This document shows, one piece after another, positions 51,329 through 64,000 of a stretch of 64,000 nucleotides of DNA; within the stretch, counting starts at the first letter, position 1, and each line of letters opens with the position of its first letter. The translations under genes were made by a program, and so were the position numbers. The notes beneath the pieces were generated by a model that ran no database searches, was not told the DNA's origin, and saw only the letters and a list, made by a program, of their open reading frames with translations. This DNA is from Stichopus chloronotus (Eukaryota > Echinodermata > Holothuroidea > Aspidochirotida > Stichopodidae): assembly GCA_021234535.1 (NCBI GenBank), contig SFZH01000042.1, positions 37,750 to 101,749 on the forward strand, read 5' to 3'.

Positions 51329-51770
51329 CTTTGATATGTTGAAGGGTAAGTCAATCTAACCATTGCAGTGAAGTTTCCACTCAATTCCCAATTGTTGTTC
51401 GAGAGACATGAGCAGTTGAATTGCAACATTTGTAACCCGAAAGTTAACTTGAAGCAAGCAGGAGTGATGTCATCTTCCCATACTGATAAATTTCTTTAAA
51501 CTTGACACCAAAGTTAATACTTCAACATCTAGTGCTATCATAATGTGAATGTATGAGGACTACGAGAGTTTGACGACCTCCACATAACCAGTACTTAATT
51601 AGCTGACTATCTATTTATTTCAAGGTGAAAATAATAACTTCAATAATGAAGGAAACAAAAGACCCTTTTTAAATGTAGGGAGATGATGTCACCACTGTTT
51701 GCGTCAAGTTCTCATTTGGTTGTTAATGGGGTAACTTCAATAGATACTATCTAGATACCACACATATAAA
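51329..51770 (-). mobile_element. Truncated foldback MITE, second copy
   Basis: Matches the internal part of the element at 61491-62056 in reverse orientation (AAGCAAGCAGGAGTGATGTC, GTGCTATCATAATGTGAA, GGGGTAACTTCAA). The outer AAGGATGGTCTAGCCAC ends are missing on both sides. Confidence 0.75.
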
Positions 51771-53089
51771 CGATATATGTTGCTATAAAATGAATGATGT
51801 TACAAACAACAATAATTACTTCTCTTACAATTCCTCTAAAGTGCTGTTGCGCAATAACAAAACTAGAAACGTAAGAGGAAAACGTTTATATATGCAGAAA
51901 GGGAACTTCAGGTACAACTGTTGCATCATCCAAACAACGATGACGGTTCCACCGTAAACTGGACGTCTTCTACAGATGTATTTATTCAATTTCCACTCCG
52001 TTTTTTAAAGTGTGTCCAAAATAGATCTGATGGAAGCATTAGTTGATGATATAGCAGCTCTGCTACATTGCTAGATTTCATGTCATTTGATTAGTTTAGT
52101 AGTTCATTTGCTCGGTAAGTATGTCCACCGGAAAAGGTAACAAAAATGATCCTCGGGTACTGCATGCTATCATTAACTGCAAGTGAATTTCTGGCAAGGG
52201 CTTAATTTAGTGCGCTGTGGACATGAAACGCATTTTGTGATCAAGTGTACAACCGGATAAGTGGAAACAGAAACAATAGAGTAATTCGTGTATTCGCGGA
52301 TGACCGCCTTTTTATTTTCAAAACGTAAGACTTGTTAGAATAAAATATATCATACCATTCTAAACAATGAAAAAGTCATAGATCTCACTATTACTTAAAT
52401 ATACTCTTATTCTGAATGTTAGCTTACAGCCCTGGTCCTTAGTCCTCTCGTTCTCAGTCGGATACAACCCTGCTAGAGTCACTCTCCAAACTGAAAAAAA
52501 CGATAACGATACAGATTTATTTGCCGAACTGAATAATATACTTTCGACTTATTGGATACATATAGACATAGTTTGCTCATCGTTGTTGTAATTATCACTT
52601 TCCAAGGACTACTCCAAGGACAACCACTTTCACTTGCCTCATGATTTGTCGAATGTCCCCTTAGCATTTGACTCTGGGTGTAACATTGTATCTACACTTG
52701 TAAATCAGTAATGCATTTATATGAGAAACGCTCGAGAGATTCATTTCACAAGGTAAAGTCCTTCGCCTTGGTATTATTCACAGTGTATGCAGTATTCATG
52801 TATACACCATCGAAACAGTAGAATATCTATAGTGCTAAATTAGAACTTCAGATGTTGGTCTATTATATGTAATCACCAACTTATTTTACTAGTTTTAATA
52901 CTTTAGTAAATACTGTGAAGTTTTCGTGGCATGCTAAGAAACACCAAGAATAAAAGGTAGAGGTTTGTAATTCTACTTTAATCACCGTTTCAAATAGAAA
53001 AGCGTATAATGACCCTATGGTATATATATTTTTTTAATTTTATATCCATTACGGTTGGTAAAAATCCCTCTAACGGCATATTTCTGCTT

Positions 53090-53125
53090 TCACAAGGATG
53101 ATCTAGCTACAAATTTAGCGTAGTA
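53090..53125. mobile_element. Short relic of the MITE terminal repeat
   Basis: AAGGATGATCTAGCTACAAA differs by two bases from the terminal repeat of the element at 61491-62056. Little else of the element follows. Confidence 0.5.
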
Positions 53126-53204
53126 TCATTAAGATGGAAAATCTGAAACCAAAGAACCCCGATCAACAAAGCTTCTTAAACATCCTTATTTCCTTATATT
53201 GCTG

Positions 53205-53425
53205 AAGCTTCTGGGGGTTTCCCCTTGGCCCCCACCGGGTATCCGCCCCTAAAACACGCTAGGGACCCTAACGCGGACCCCTGGGCCCCACGAGGGCACA
53301 CTAGCATTTTCCGCTCGTGGCGCACCGAAGGTGCGCTAGTGACACTCGTATCCATGTCCATCAGGGGAATCACAGATTGTGCCCCTAGCTCTAAAATCCT
53401 ACACATGCCACTATCGTGAATGATC
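53205..53425 (-). mobile_element. GC-rich island, probable transposon fragment
   Basis: A sharp rise in G+C against AT-rich surroundings. The minus strand is open for 77 codons, with RGAQGSALGSLACFRGG and KGKPPEASAI. The edges are abrupt and there is no start context or intron pattern. I think it is a piece of a dispersed element, but I do not recognise the family. Confidence 0.4.
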
Positions 53426-53429
53426 ATAA

Positions 53430-56400
53430 CTCTATACCATTTTGGTTATGCTTTGTTTCTTTGAAATTATTACACCATGACACACTCATCAAAATTTAGT
53501 TGGGCAACCTCCTACAGCTGTACCGGAAGTATGTGTGCATTCGAAAACCTCATCCAAAAACAAAAAAAGTGCAGTGACCTATATTTACCATTTAATAGAG
53601 TAGCAAGTGTAGCATTTAAAAGCCCAGTACAATTAACCTGGTATTTCATTCTTTAGCATATTGCGTTGATTAACAAAATTTACCTACAGATACTTCTGAT
53701 TTTTATAAACTTCATTTAACAAAGCGATAAACAATTACGGTTAATCAGTTTGATAACCAAGTCTAAACGTGTTTGAAAATTAAGTATAAATTACGTCTTC
53801 GATAATAAAAGTATCAATGAGATTTCTAAGGACTGTCTTAATCCAAGTGACGTTCACGTCGTCCAGATCATCGACGTTTCCACCACGGAGTTCCATGTTT
53901 CAACTTTCACAGCTGGTCAGAGCAGACAGGACAAGTCCAAACATTCCACGAGCTTTTGTCGTTTTCAAACTGTCATCCACCCGAGAGTCTACACCTATAT
54001 TAAAGGACCACCCCTACTGTCACGGTGCCCCCCCCCCAAAAAAAAATGTTCTGACTCTTTCGTGGAATATTGTCTTTTATTATGTAAATGTACACAAGGC
54101 TATTTATACATGGAGCACCATAGTCAATCCGAGTATGGAATTTAGGTTTGTACATCTATATACATCCACACAGTGGAACACAGCAATGGGGGGGGGGGGG
54201 GGGGCGGCAGTGGAACACAGTAATTGTGCAAGCGACTACTCATGTCGTGGAGCCTCCAAGTGCGACGCGTGAGAGGTTTAAGGAGTGGGATCCAAAGGTC
54301 ACATTAATGTCCTTTGGTGTAGTCCAGATGGAAGTTGTGGTCGCGGTCAGTAGAGGCCGAACCGTTGGTTTTATGGTATTTATGATATTTAAATTCATCT
54401 TTTTATATGTAACTCTATTGTCTTTAAACACAGGTCTAAGCCCGAACCTGCATGGATTCAAGTCCAAAAGCTACGCTCCTGCTGAGAACCAGGGGGCAAA
54501 ATAAGTTTCGATAATCATGGGCCTTATAGTATTTGTATTGTTTTTTTTTTTTTTAGTTTCATTGTAAATGCAATACTATTGACTAACCTCAGGTCTAAAA
54601 GCAAACTTGGTTAACTGCAAGTATGAGCACAGATTTAAAACCAAAGTTGAATAACTTCAAATGAAGGTCACAGAAACTACTTGGTGTTGGGTATAACTGT
54701 ATTCGTTATGTATTAAAGTCATCATTTCAGAGGTAATCCTATAGACTAAACCTTACACAGGTCTAAAATCTAAAATTGGCTCTCTTGAAGTATGACCAAA
54801 CACAAGTTTAAAACTAAAGATAGATAATTTCAAGTCAAGTCAATGGACCAAGTCCCTGTTGGGGTCCAGGCTGAAGCCCCTTGAAGCTCCTGGGTCTTAA
54901 AATATGATTCGGATAATTTTGAATTTTTTTGCTAGACAAATCTCAGTAGGGGGTCACGAGAGAGGAGTTCTCAACGAAAAACATGAGACCAGTCCCAAAC
55001 CTCTCCGACACCACTGACGGCTAGTACCTGGTTAAACTCATAGATCTGAATTATAGCCTATGTACATTTCATCCTGCGCAACAAACGTTATTTTCAATTT
55101 CAATTTGGACAAAGATGTCTCGGTGATTGAGAAATCTTGGTGGCCAATTTGGCTCAGGTGTTGTCCTTTCAACGCGCTGTTTAAACAACGTCGTTTGTTA
55201 AAGGTGTAATTGTTAATTCCCTAAAGATAGTAAATTGTCTAATTTTGCTGCATATCAACTTTAAATGCAGATTTTAAGTGCAAACTCAAAATTAATAGTA
55301 TTTAGTAAGATTAGTAGAATGTACTGCTTCTCCCAATCTCCCAAATTGACATTGACATGGTAGCCCACCTTACACCCCTTGTGATACACTGAAAACGTAA
55401 ACTTGTCACACTGACTAAGATTAAGTTAGTCCATATGGTGTCTCCCCTGACTGGAGTATGGTCAGTCAGTGATTATGGACTAGTTTACTTGTTAGTCTGT
55501 CATGCTGGACTAATAGAAGTGACAAGTTTATATCAGCTGGTGACCAACTATGTTAGTCAGTTATGTTAGTCAGTTGTCTCACTGACAAGTTTTCGGTGCC
55601 ACTGACTAATCTGTACGTTAGTCCATATGGTGCCTCCCCTGACTAGTTAAGATATTAATTTCTAGTAGGTTGCCACTTAGCTAAGATTATAAACTAGTCA
55701 TTCAAAACCAACGAAAGTAGCTGACTAAGTCCCTTCATAAATAGTCAGGGTTTATTGGTTAAAGTAACAATACTGCCATTGCTTTCAGATCTTCCCCACT
55801 TTAGGGTATCCTGTGACAGCTGGATATAGTTGGAACTGCACCATTCAACAGAGACTGGACAGGAAAGCCAAGGATTTTGCACTGTGACCTCCAAGCCAGG
55901 GCTGAAACCAAAAGATCAAGATATAACAGTCAACCTATTACATTAAACGGTTCGTCCATCCCTTAAAGATCTAAGTACGGACATACCCAAAGGCACAGAA
56001 TCTGAATAAAAATAAAAATATATATTAACATCACATGTGCACAGTACAGCAATTAAAGAGACAAAACACACTTTTCTCACTTTTCTCATTTATAATTGAT
56101 GCAAATCTGTATCAGAGAATTTTCATTAACACTACATTATCTCCAGATAATTCCACAATCTTAAAAACTTGGATTGCATTCAAAATTGAATTGCCTTAAA
56201 AATTGTATTGTATCATGTGCAACTGAATTACATTCAAACTGAGAGCAAACAGTGGCAAACGTCTTGTAAATTTATGTTCAGAATGTTAGTGACACTATAC
56301 TACCTTCTTCCATCAAGTAACCATTTCTGGGGACAATTTTACCCAACATCTTAACATTTCAAGTAATTTTAATGAGATGACTCTCTTTTTGTCGGGATAA

Positions 56401-58070
56401 ATCCTCAATTCTAGCAACTTTTATACAATAAACAGTATCTTTATATCCAACCTAAAACTGCTTTATGGTTATTAATAAAGTTCCTTCACTCATGCACACA
56501 CCCACTACATAACACAACAGGCAATCATGAAAAAGCACATTTTTTAATGGAGGAAAGGAATATTTCTTTGTGCAAATTTTTACAGCCCCAATCTGAGTTG
56601 AAAATGGATAAACAAGTCTGCAGTGCAACCAATTCCATTTAAAATAAAAACATTTACATTTCTAAGCATTACATGAACATAACATTACCATTATTTTTAC
56701 ACTGTGTAATATCTATACACTGCACTCAAAATTGGACTGGATGTAAAATGTTACTGCTTGTAAAATTGCATTGTTTTTCAAAACTGTCATCAAAACGTGG
56801 CAAGTAAACTTTGTACATGTTTGGAAAACTGGAAAAACTACCCTCCATGATGAAAAAATTGACAAAATCTTACCCAAAATTGGAACATTTCAAGCAACTG
56901 AATATGTAAGAACCTTGTCGTCACCAGGATCATCTACTTCAAGGAAGTCAAAATATACTTATATCAATGCAAGCTGAAATTGCTCATGGTTATTTATGAA
57001 CAGGGTTTGCATTTTATGCCAAAACAGGCATTTTTTTACGCTGACAGAAGTTTTACTAACGACCAAAAATGCAAATCAGTCGTAAATATAAAGTTTGACC
57101 TACCTATCTTTACAACAGAAAATTTAACTCACTAGAGACTTACATGCTGAATTATAATATTGTTCCCAGCACAGACTTCACTAGTTTACTGTAACTATAA
57201 AAACACCTAAAACAGGTCGGCCTTACGTCAGAACTTTCCATTCTCTGCAGCATACGTCGCATAAAGGGCAGGATTTACTGTGCTGGTGTACATGAGTACT
57301 AGCATTATAGTAGACTGATGAGTGCTCACAACAAACTCAAATCGTATGTGTGCGTGGTCTATAATACTGGGGCTGCCCTGGATACAAGTGATACAACATA
57401 CAATGCATGCATTGGACGTTCAAGTGCATGAAAAAAGTTGTATGTGTTATACTCAATGTACACTTGGAAATACATTTTGCCATTAACTGTGTGTAATCTA
57501 ATATTGCTAAAGTAAGGTAAAGCTACGCCTGTTGCTTGATCATACACACAATATTTTGGATATTTTCGACTAGATCCTGTTTAAAGGGCAGTGAATTTTT
57601 TTGTCATCCAAAAATCGTTTCTCATCATAAAAACAGGCCGGGATTAAAGTATTCCATTACTACTCGATAAGTTGCCGTAACGTTGTAGGCTATAGCCCAT
57701 AGGCTAAGCTCTACAAGTTGCCGTTTACGCATGGCTTATCGCAAGAGGCGTTGTAATATTATATCATTTACGCCAAATTGTGAAATTACGACACAATATT
57801 TTGAATGGTCATAAAAAAGAAAACACTATCATGAACCAGAATGCAAAAATGCATTGTAGTTTCGAGGTACTCATTACAGTTTCTTTATTAAGCTTGTTTC
57901 TCAAATATAACTCTAATGCTAAGAATCAAGGATTTATTTTTGGTGCAAAGATTTGAGGTCATCACCCGAGGTGAAACACTGGGAAAACACTGGGAAAACA
58001 CTGGAAACCTTGTGCCTGTCATATTTCAAGAGGAGACGGTTTCATACCATATGTTAAAATGCCTTGCATT
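53430..58070. other. No gene seen
   Basis: Contains a G run at about 54186-54204 flanked by a duplicated GTGGAACACAG, a direct repeat at 55401-55646, and a small triple repeat ACTGGGAAAAC at about 57978-58005. No exon is supported. Confidence 0.5.
55401..55646. repeat. Direct repeat with AGTCCATATGGTG blocks
   Basis: CACTGACTAA followed by GTTAGTCCATATGGTGTCTC (first at 55401-55452) returns as GTTAGTCCATATGGTGCCTC (55585-55646). TTAGTCAG motifs fill the space between. Confidence 0.75.
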
Positions 58071-58079
58071 TAGCACTAG

Positions 58080-58550
58080 AGTATCCATCACTCCCATCTG
58101 GAGATATCATGTGCACAAGGTTTTAACTATTTGACCTCTGGTGACCACAGATGACCTTTGACCTCTGAAAAAAGCAACAAGGTTTTTCCTCTCAATATGC
58201 GAAACCTGCACACCAATGATGAATCCTACCTGGAGGTATTGCATGCACGAAATTTTCACTATTTGACCTCTGGTGACCCCAGATGACCTTTGACCTCCAC
58301 CAAAAACAATAGGATTCTTTCTCTCAATATGACAAACCTACATACCAAGTATCAACATCATCCATCATTCGTAACTGGAGATATTGCGCACACAAGATTT
58401 TCACTATTTGACCTCTGGTGACCCCAGATGACCTTTGACCTTCGGAAAAACAATAGGGTTCTTCACCTTAATATGGCAAATCCACGCACCAAGTATCAAC
58501 ATCATCCAACATTCCTATCTGGAGATATCGTGCACACAAACTTAGTGTCA
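58080..58550. repeat. TGACC-rich tandem array 4, best preserved
   Basis: Three nearly regular units of about 130-146 bp. Each has TTTGACCTCTGGTGACC, then an exact TGACCTTTGACCT (58152, 58284, 58429), then an AACAATAGG-type stretch, CTCAATATG and CTGGAGATAT. No FReD gene lies beside this array. Confidence 0.85.
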
Positions 58551-58554
58551 CAAA

Positions 58555-58590
58555 CACACACACGCGCGCACGCTTACACACACCAGAGAT
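58555..58590. repeat. CA-rich simple repeat
   Basis: CACACACACGCGCGCACG and a following ACACACACC, adjoining the TGACC array, as CA-rich stretches do after the other arrays. Confidence 0.8.
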
Positions 58591-58599
58591 GGTGTTTCA

Positions 58600-61480
58600 C
58601 AGAATTTGGTTTATTTTCTCAATAAAAAGTTCGTCATTTGAAAACTAAAATTCCTTCATATCTTCGAAAAAGACGTACAGAATTGGCATGTCTTCATCTC
58701 GAATATTGTGAAGGAAATCAAGGAAAGAATTAAAGCATACGCTCTCAGTGTTGTTCTAACAACTTTGAGAAAAGAGGAGGAGAGTGTACAAATCCTTTGT
58801 TTTTTATAAAATATTTAAAACCTCATTTTTCCTTTTAATAGGTGTTTTGTACTTCACACCATATATTTTCAGCATATTTTAGCACACTGCAGCATTATGT
58901 TTTTTTTACTTATTGCATGTTAGAATATTGTATATTTGTGTATACGTAGATATTGTATATTTTGTATATTGCATATTTTGCATATTTGTGAGATGTAGAG
59001 TAAAATTAGTTACTTAATTTTTCCAGTAATAGGTATTTGTATAATTGTATTTGTGTATCTCATTGCAAATTTATTTCCCTTTTAGGGGTCTGTACATTTA
59101 AACTGTATATTTGTTGCAACGGTGAGCCCTCTGGATCACCCTCAATAAAAAAAAAGAGAAAGTATATATCATGGCTGTCAAGGGTAATCGCCTCCTCATC
59201 AAACTCAATGATATCTCAACACTTGTTGACATCCCCACCCCTCCACAGTATTGTTGGAAACCAGTCAAGCGAAAACCCAACTCCCTCAACGTGATTCACA
59301 CTGCATTAGCCGATTCAGTCACCTAAAGATGGCTTATAATGTTATTGAGTAATGGTCTCGTGACAGACTGTATATTAGGCCAAAATCAGTTGCCAATACC
59401 AGAAACAGAGCTTTAATAAAATTAAAGTATTTGCGATAGCAGACATGGCTTAGAAATTGTATCTTAAACATTAGGTCGACTAAAGGTACAATCTATGCAT
59501 ATATATCTAAATACAAGATCACTAACAAAGGTGGTAGAGTGTTCAATAGAGAAGTAATGCTGAATTTACACATAATAAGTTAGACGTTTAAAACTTTGTA
59601 TAATGCATGTGTTGTTGCACAGTGTTTCACGTTGGAGCCTAACGGCAAGACAATCAACACACAACTAGCATACAGTTATATACAACGTGCATTATTTCCT
59701 CTCGGAACAATTTGGGGGTTCTTCCAACCATATCGTAACAATTAACCAAAATGTAACAACTTTTATCCAAAATATAATAAATATGAAACTTAGTCAAAAC
59801 TGTCACTATTTTTCCCAAACTGTAACAATTTTGAAAATTGGTCCAAAATGTAACAACTTCCTGCCCAATATGGTACAACTTGGAGATTCCCATCAGACGT
59901 TATTGCAAAGAAAAACAAAACAAAATAGAGGTCGTTTTTTTCAGTGCCATAACTTAACCAAACAAAGTCGGGTAGCACTGGCAGTTTAACCATTCAATTT
60001 CTCAGAACATACTCGACACACATAATTTACGTATTTTCTTGGATGTCTTATTCCGTTGACTTCATGTTAGGGGTTAGGATATGGCAATAGATCACCGCAA
60101 GAGGTTGAATGCCAGGCACAGAGACAAAATCGCGCGTCTTTTAAAAATGTTTTGTATCATTACATTACAGCGTCTGTTTTAGTGGACAAGGCACATTGCA
60201 TATCCATTATCAATGTCTTTCTATGAATATGAAACTGACAGTTGTTTTATGAAAACATTGATCTGAGTTTGTTAAGGTACAGGTAATAGGTTTAGTTATT
60301 TGTATGTACTATTACACATCTTTGTTACACACGCCTATGTGCAAACATTGTAACGTAAGATGCGTAACTTCACAAACATATTGGTCGAAAGCGTTAGACA
60401 TCAAATTAAGCAGGTAATTTAGTGAACACCTGTTATATGATCAAGGATTACCAGTTGGAGCATGGATCTATTGACATAATTCCATGCCATTGTCACAATC
60501 CATACATACCTAACATTGTAAAAAAAATGATCTCATACAGAGAATTATCAAGAAATGATAGCAAGAATAACACCCATTCTATTCCATTCTCTTCCAGTCA
60601 TTCTGTTTCATCACAATATTTTAACAAGTAAGGCAAGAAATGACAACTCCAATGTAAATTTATTAAAATATCTAATTGTAAGATTACGAGTTGTCTTCGA
60701 AAACATGTAACAACCACAATAACAGCTACATGTAACTTTACCTTAATATTTTGTATACAAGGCGATACAAAACGATGCATAGGTATAAGGCCACCTTGAT
60801 TTCTATCATCTAGGGGTGCTCATCCAGAGAAAAAAAGATCTCTGAAATTAGAACTTGAGCTTACCAGACTTGACACTATTACATGTCATAAACTCTATAG
60901 TAGCCTACATCTTACTGTAGAAGGTAAAGTACAGCTGTGTTTCCTTGTACTTAATTTCTATCACATCGTTAATAACATATGATAACCTCCTCAAATATTG
61001 CACCACACACATTATTCAACCCCACACACATACATACCCGTTAAGGGCGCCTATTGGGGACATGGACTTTTCCTCACGTAAACGGTGATATCCCCACTTT
61101 GAACATGATGTCCCCACTTTACTGATATAAGACTTGTATGCTTCCCCGATTTACGCCAAAATGGAATTGTGTGTATATTTTTTTACACACATACACCCCT
61201 ATACACAGTAATAAATCCATATAACAGGTAATTGGGGAAAACGTCAGATTGAACTGTAAACTTTAGGGCGCATATCTGAAACGCCAATTTGTTTTATGTT
61301 AAAATATCTAGAAACGGGGATATCCCCGTTTTTTAGCATATGGCCGGTTGCAAGCCTAATTTCTCGTGTGTGTCCACAATCTGTGCCCATTACAAACCCA
61401 CCCACACACACGCAACTTTGTTTTCCATTCATTCCGAGGATCTTATTGTGCTTTCTTTTGTTTTGTTTTTTTTCTTCCTC
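58600..61480. other. No gene seen; possible retroelement tail and minisatellite
   Basis: At about 59090-59160, GTGAGCCCTCTGGATCACCC followed by TCAATAAAAAAAAA resembles the 3' end of a non-LTR element or SINE with a poly-A tail; this is weak. At 59735-59885 CAAAATGTAACAACTT-like units recur four or five times. No exon is supported. Confidence 0.4.
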
Positions 61481-61490
61481 AACCGTGAAA

Positions 61491-62056
61491 TTAAAAGGAT
61501 GGTCTAGCCACAAATTTAGCTTGGATTTGTTGAAGAAGAAGTTTATCCAACCATTCTGGTGAAACTTCGATTTAGTTCCCATGTGTGGTTCTCAAGATAT
61601 TTCCAGTTGAAGTTACCCCCTTTTCTACCACCTGTGAACTTGAGGCAAGCAGGAGTGACATCATCTCCTCACATGGCTGAATAGTCTTTTGTTTTCTTTA
61701 TTATTGAATTTATTATTTCGAACTTGAAATCAATAGGTGGTCAGCTTAGGTACTGCTTATGTGAAGGTCGCAAAACTCTCATACCCCCTCATACGTTCAC
61801 ATTATGATAGCACTAGATAGTGAAGTATTAAATTTGGTGTAAAGTTTAAAGAAAAACAAAAATGCTTTATTAATGTGGGGAGATGACATCACTCCTGCTT
61901 GCTTCAAGTCAACTGTTGGTAACAAATGTGGCAACTTCAACTGCTCATATCTCCGGAACCACGCATGGGAATTGAATGGAAGTTTCACAGTAATGGTCAG
62001 CTTAACTTACTCTTCAACATATCGAAGCTACATTTGTGGCTAGACCATCCTTTTAA
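61491..62056. mobile_element. Foldback MITE with TTAA ends
   Basis: A 566-bp element whose first 25 bases (from TTAAAAGGATGGTCTAGCCA) return exactly as reverse complement at its end. The inverted arms extend imperfectly for about 190 bp (61491-61680 and 61868-62056). Both ends carry TTAA, which fits piggyBac-type insertion. It holds no transposase, so it is non-autonomous. Confidence 0.85.
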
Positions 62057-62059
62057 CAA

Positions 62060-64000
62060 TAGACTCTTTATTGTTAATCTTGAGAGGACCGGAGGAATAA
62101 AAATTTACCTTAAAATTATTGTTTACTTCATTTTATCGCTTAGTTGGAATCTTTTACATCACTGTGAAATGAACTTTGATGCTTTCCACGTGACTCATGA
62201 TTGTAGAAAATAACCCAGCCTTCAGTTACTACCGAATACAGCAATAGACATATTGACTACATTTTGTTGACAGACATAATATCCTGTACTGTATTCTGTA
62301 CAGTCACCGGTATTAATGGACATCCGTAAGCTTAGGTGCCATCTAAACACCAAATGGACAACTGAAAATGAGGTAATACGCCATTGATATTTCGTTTTTG
62401 ATCGACGATTAATTCATTTCGATTTTATCTGCTTAAGTACATGGAGAAACAGCAGGAGTTCTATTTGTTGCCGAGTTGATTGCTGCTCCCGTTTTTTTCT
62501 TTCTTGTGAAACAAACCTGGCCAGTTTTTTAGATAATTTCTTTTATTAAACGTAACTCAACTTGTTACTTCCATTACATGTATTTTTAACAGAAAAAAAA
62601 AAAAAAAACTTTCTTCATTCTGAAAATGTTATGTTCATACATTACTGAAAAGCGAAAAACATTACAACAACAGTTTACTGCCTTTTTCTGCACAAATTAA
62701 AATTCCTAATAACACTTTAAAGAGAGATAACTAAAATGCGGTAGCTTACCTTTATTATAAAGCTCGTGTGGTTGTAGATAAGAACAAACTGCAGCTACAA
62801 TACGACATGCAGAAACGTCTCTAGTGGGCCTTATTTAAGTGTGTTGCGTTCTAATATAGATTCTTATTCGTAGACTTCTCATGTACTGCGTTGTCTGCGC
62901 ATAAACTGATGATGCCAACATATTTTGATTAACTATTATTCAAAAAGGAAATGTTGAGTTACATTGTGGTAAGATATGAAAGAAAAATATGATCAATTTA
63001 GCATTATTTATTTTTTGTTTGGTGATAATACCCAAGTACTAAAGGAATGAAAAATCGTGACTCCATCTTTGAAATATGATTCATAATAAAGCGGCAAGTA
63101 TATTTTAAACTGGATATCTGGGAGATCTAATTTAAAAATAAATTCACTACACGAAGTTTACTCCGTTAAAGCTCGAATGATTTAGTTACAAGAATGTAAC
63201 TAAAGAAGAACATATAAAATTAATTCAAAGTTCCCATGTGATACTTGGGCACTATTTTATTTACACCCTGTTTCCTTACAGTGTCCAACAACATATTTTT
63301 GTTTCGTATACCTTTTAATCATTATTAATCAACTGTGCATTTTATAATATTTCGCCAGTTTTCAACGGGAAACGTCACTAAGCAAATCTTATCCATCTCT
63401 TTCTCGATACTGAACAATCATAACACAAGACCGTACGTTTGAAAGTAAAACGATTTCTTGTAAAAATTAATGCAACAATCTATTAAAAACAAAATGTATG
63501 ATTGCAATTCAAAACAAGATCTCGGCACAAATTAAGTCAGCCTAACTTATCATGACAAACATATTGTAACTTTATATAAAAAGGGAAAAAAGAAAGAGTT
63601 AAGATACGAGAAAACACTCACGCCTTTAATAATATAAAAATACACCGAATGTGTCCCACTTTTTCAACTGTCTGAAAGTGAATAAATGAAGAGTGAACTT
63701 GTTTTTCTATGTCCTGTAACGATATATAAGTATATACATATACTACACAGTTAACTCCTATTTAAACAATGCTTGTATTATATTGGCCAATAACAACTAT
63801 CACTACTTAACATAGTGAATGGAAGTCGTAGTACATGCAATGATGGTATAATAGTCAAGAGTATAATGTATTTTGTCTTGTTTTACTGTTTTCTGTTCCT
63901 TCACTTCCCTCTCCCTCTCTCATCATGACTATGTTGAAGGGAAAAAAAGAAAAACATATCTTTTAACGGTGATTTAATCCTGAGATATTTTAGCAGAATT
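62060..64000. other. No gene seen
   Basis: AT-rich sequence with a poly-A run at about 62592-62608. No exon, repeat or RNA gene is supported. Confidence 0.5.

Noticed and set aside
53817..54010. Small minus-strand frame starting MELRGGNVDDLDD, coding-like in composition
   Set aside because: Only about 38 codons, no recognisable family, and no splice sites linking it to other exons.

Overview
The window is AT-rich, intron-rich eukaryotic DNA with no bacterial gene organisation. Coding signal is confined to short minus-strand exons with good GT-AG boundaries, set among microsatellites, tandem repeats and transposon fragments. The recognisable genes encode secreted fibrinogen-related (FReD) proteins. 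Their domain mix (fibrinogen C-terminal-type, TIL-type cysteine-rich, nidogen-like EGF) and the dispersed TGACC-rich repeats suggest a marine invertebrate. An echinoderm such as a sea cucumber is my best guess, but this is inference; nothing in the window proves the species.

The core of the window is a tandem array of one eight-exon gene, repeated on the minus strand. Copy 1 (3719-11453) and copy 3 (38947-48251) each assemble into an unbroken reading frame (550 and 549 residues). The order is signal peptide, Ser-rich linker, a fibrinogen domain lacking its C-terminal third, a TIL domain, an EGF domain, and a complete fibrinogen domain. Exon lengths and phases are the same in both, except for one 3-nt difference in exon 6. 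Copy 2 (24037-28348) keeps seven exons, but has a stop codon in the TIL exon, a 2-nt insertion in the EGF/FReD exon, and no signal-peptide exon that I can find. It is called a pseudogene. A broken terminal exon (20580-20790) and an orphan intron piece (about 38455-38705) are remains of further copies, so the locus has expanded and decayed by repeated segmental duplication.

The most unusual protein feature is in the terminal fibrinogen domain. About 26 extra residues, rich in Cys, Tyr and Ser, sit between the conserved GGWW and NLNG motifs. In ficolin and tachylectin-5 type lectins this loop helps form the ligand pocket. The loop is also where the copies differ in cysteine number.

Layout: 1-2560, no gene, partly duplicated at 36-37.4 kb; 2570-3430, TGACC-rich repeat array; 3719-11453, copy 1; 11454-17480, no gene, with tandem and inverted repeats and a CTGT minisatellite; 17480-17625, TA repeat; 19310-23770, two more TGACC arrays around the broken terminal exon; 24037-28348, copy 2; 28349-36050, former intron 1 and upstream flank of copy 2, with a long TA repeat; 36490-37225, Penelope-like reverse transcriptase fragment; 38947-48251, copy 3; 48252-64000, no convincing gene, with two copies of a foldback MITE, a GC-rich island, a fourth TGACC array and several small repeats.
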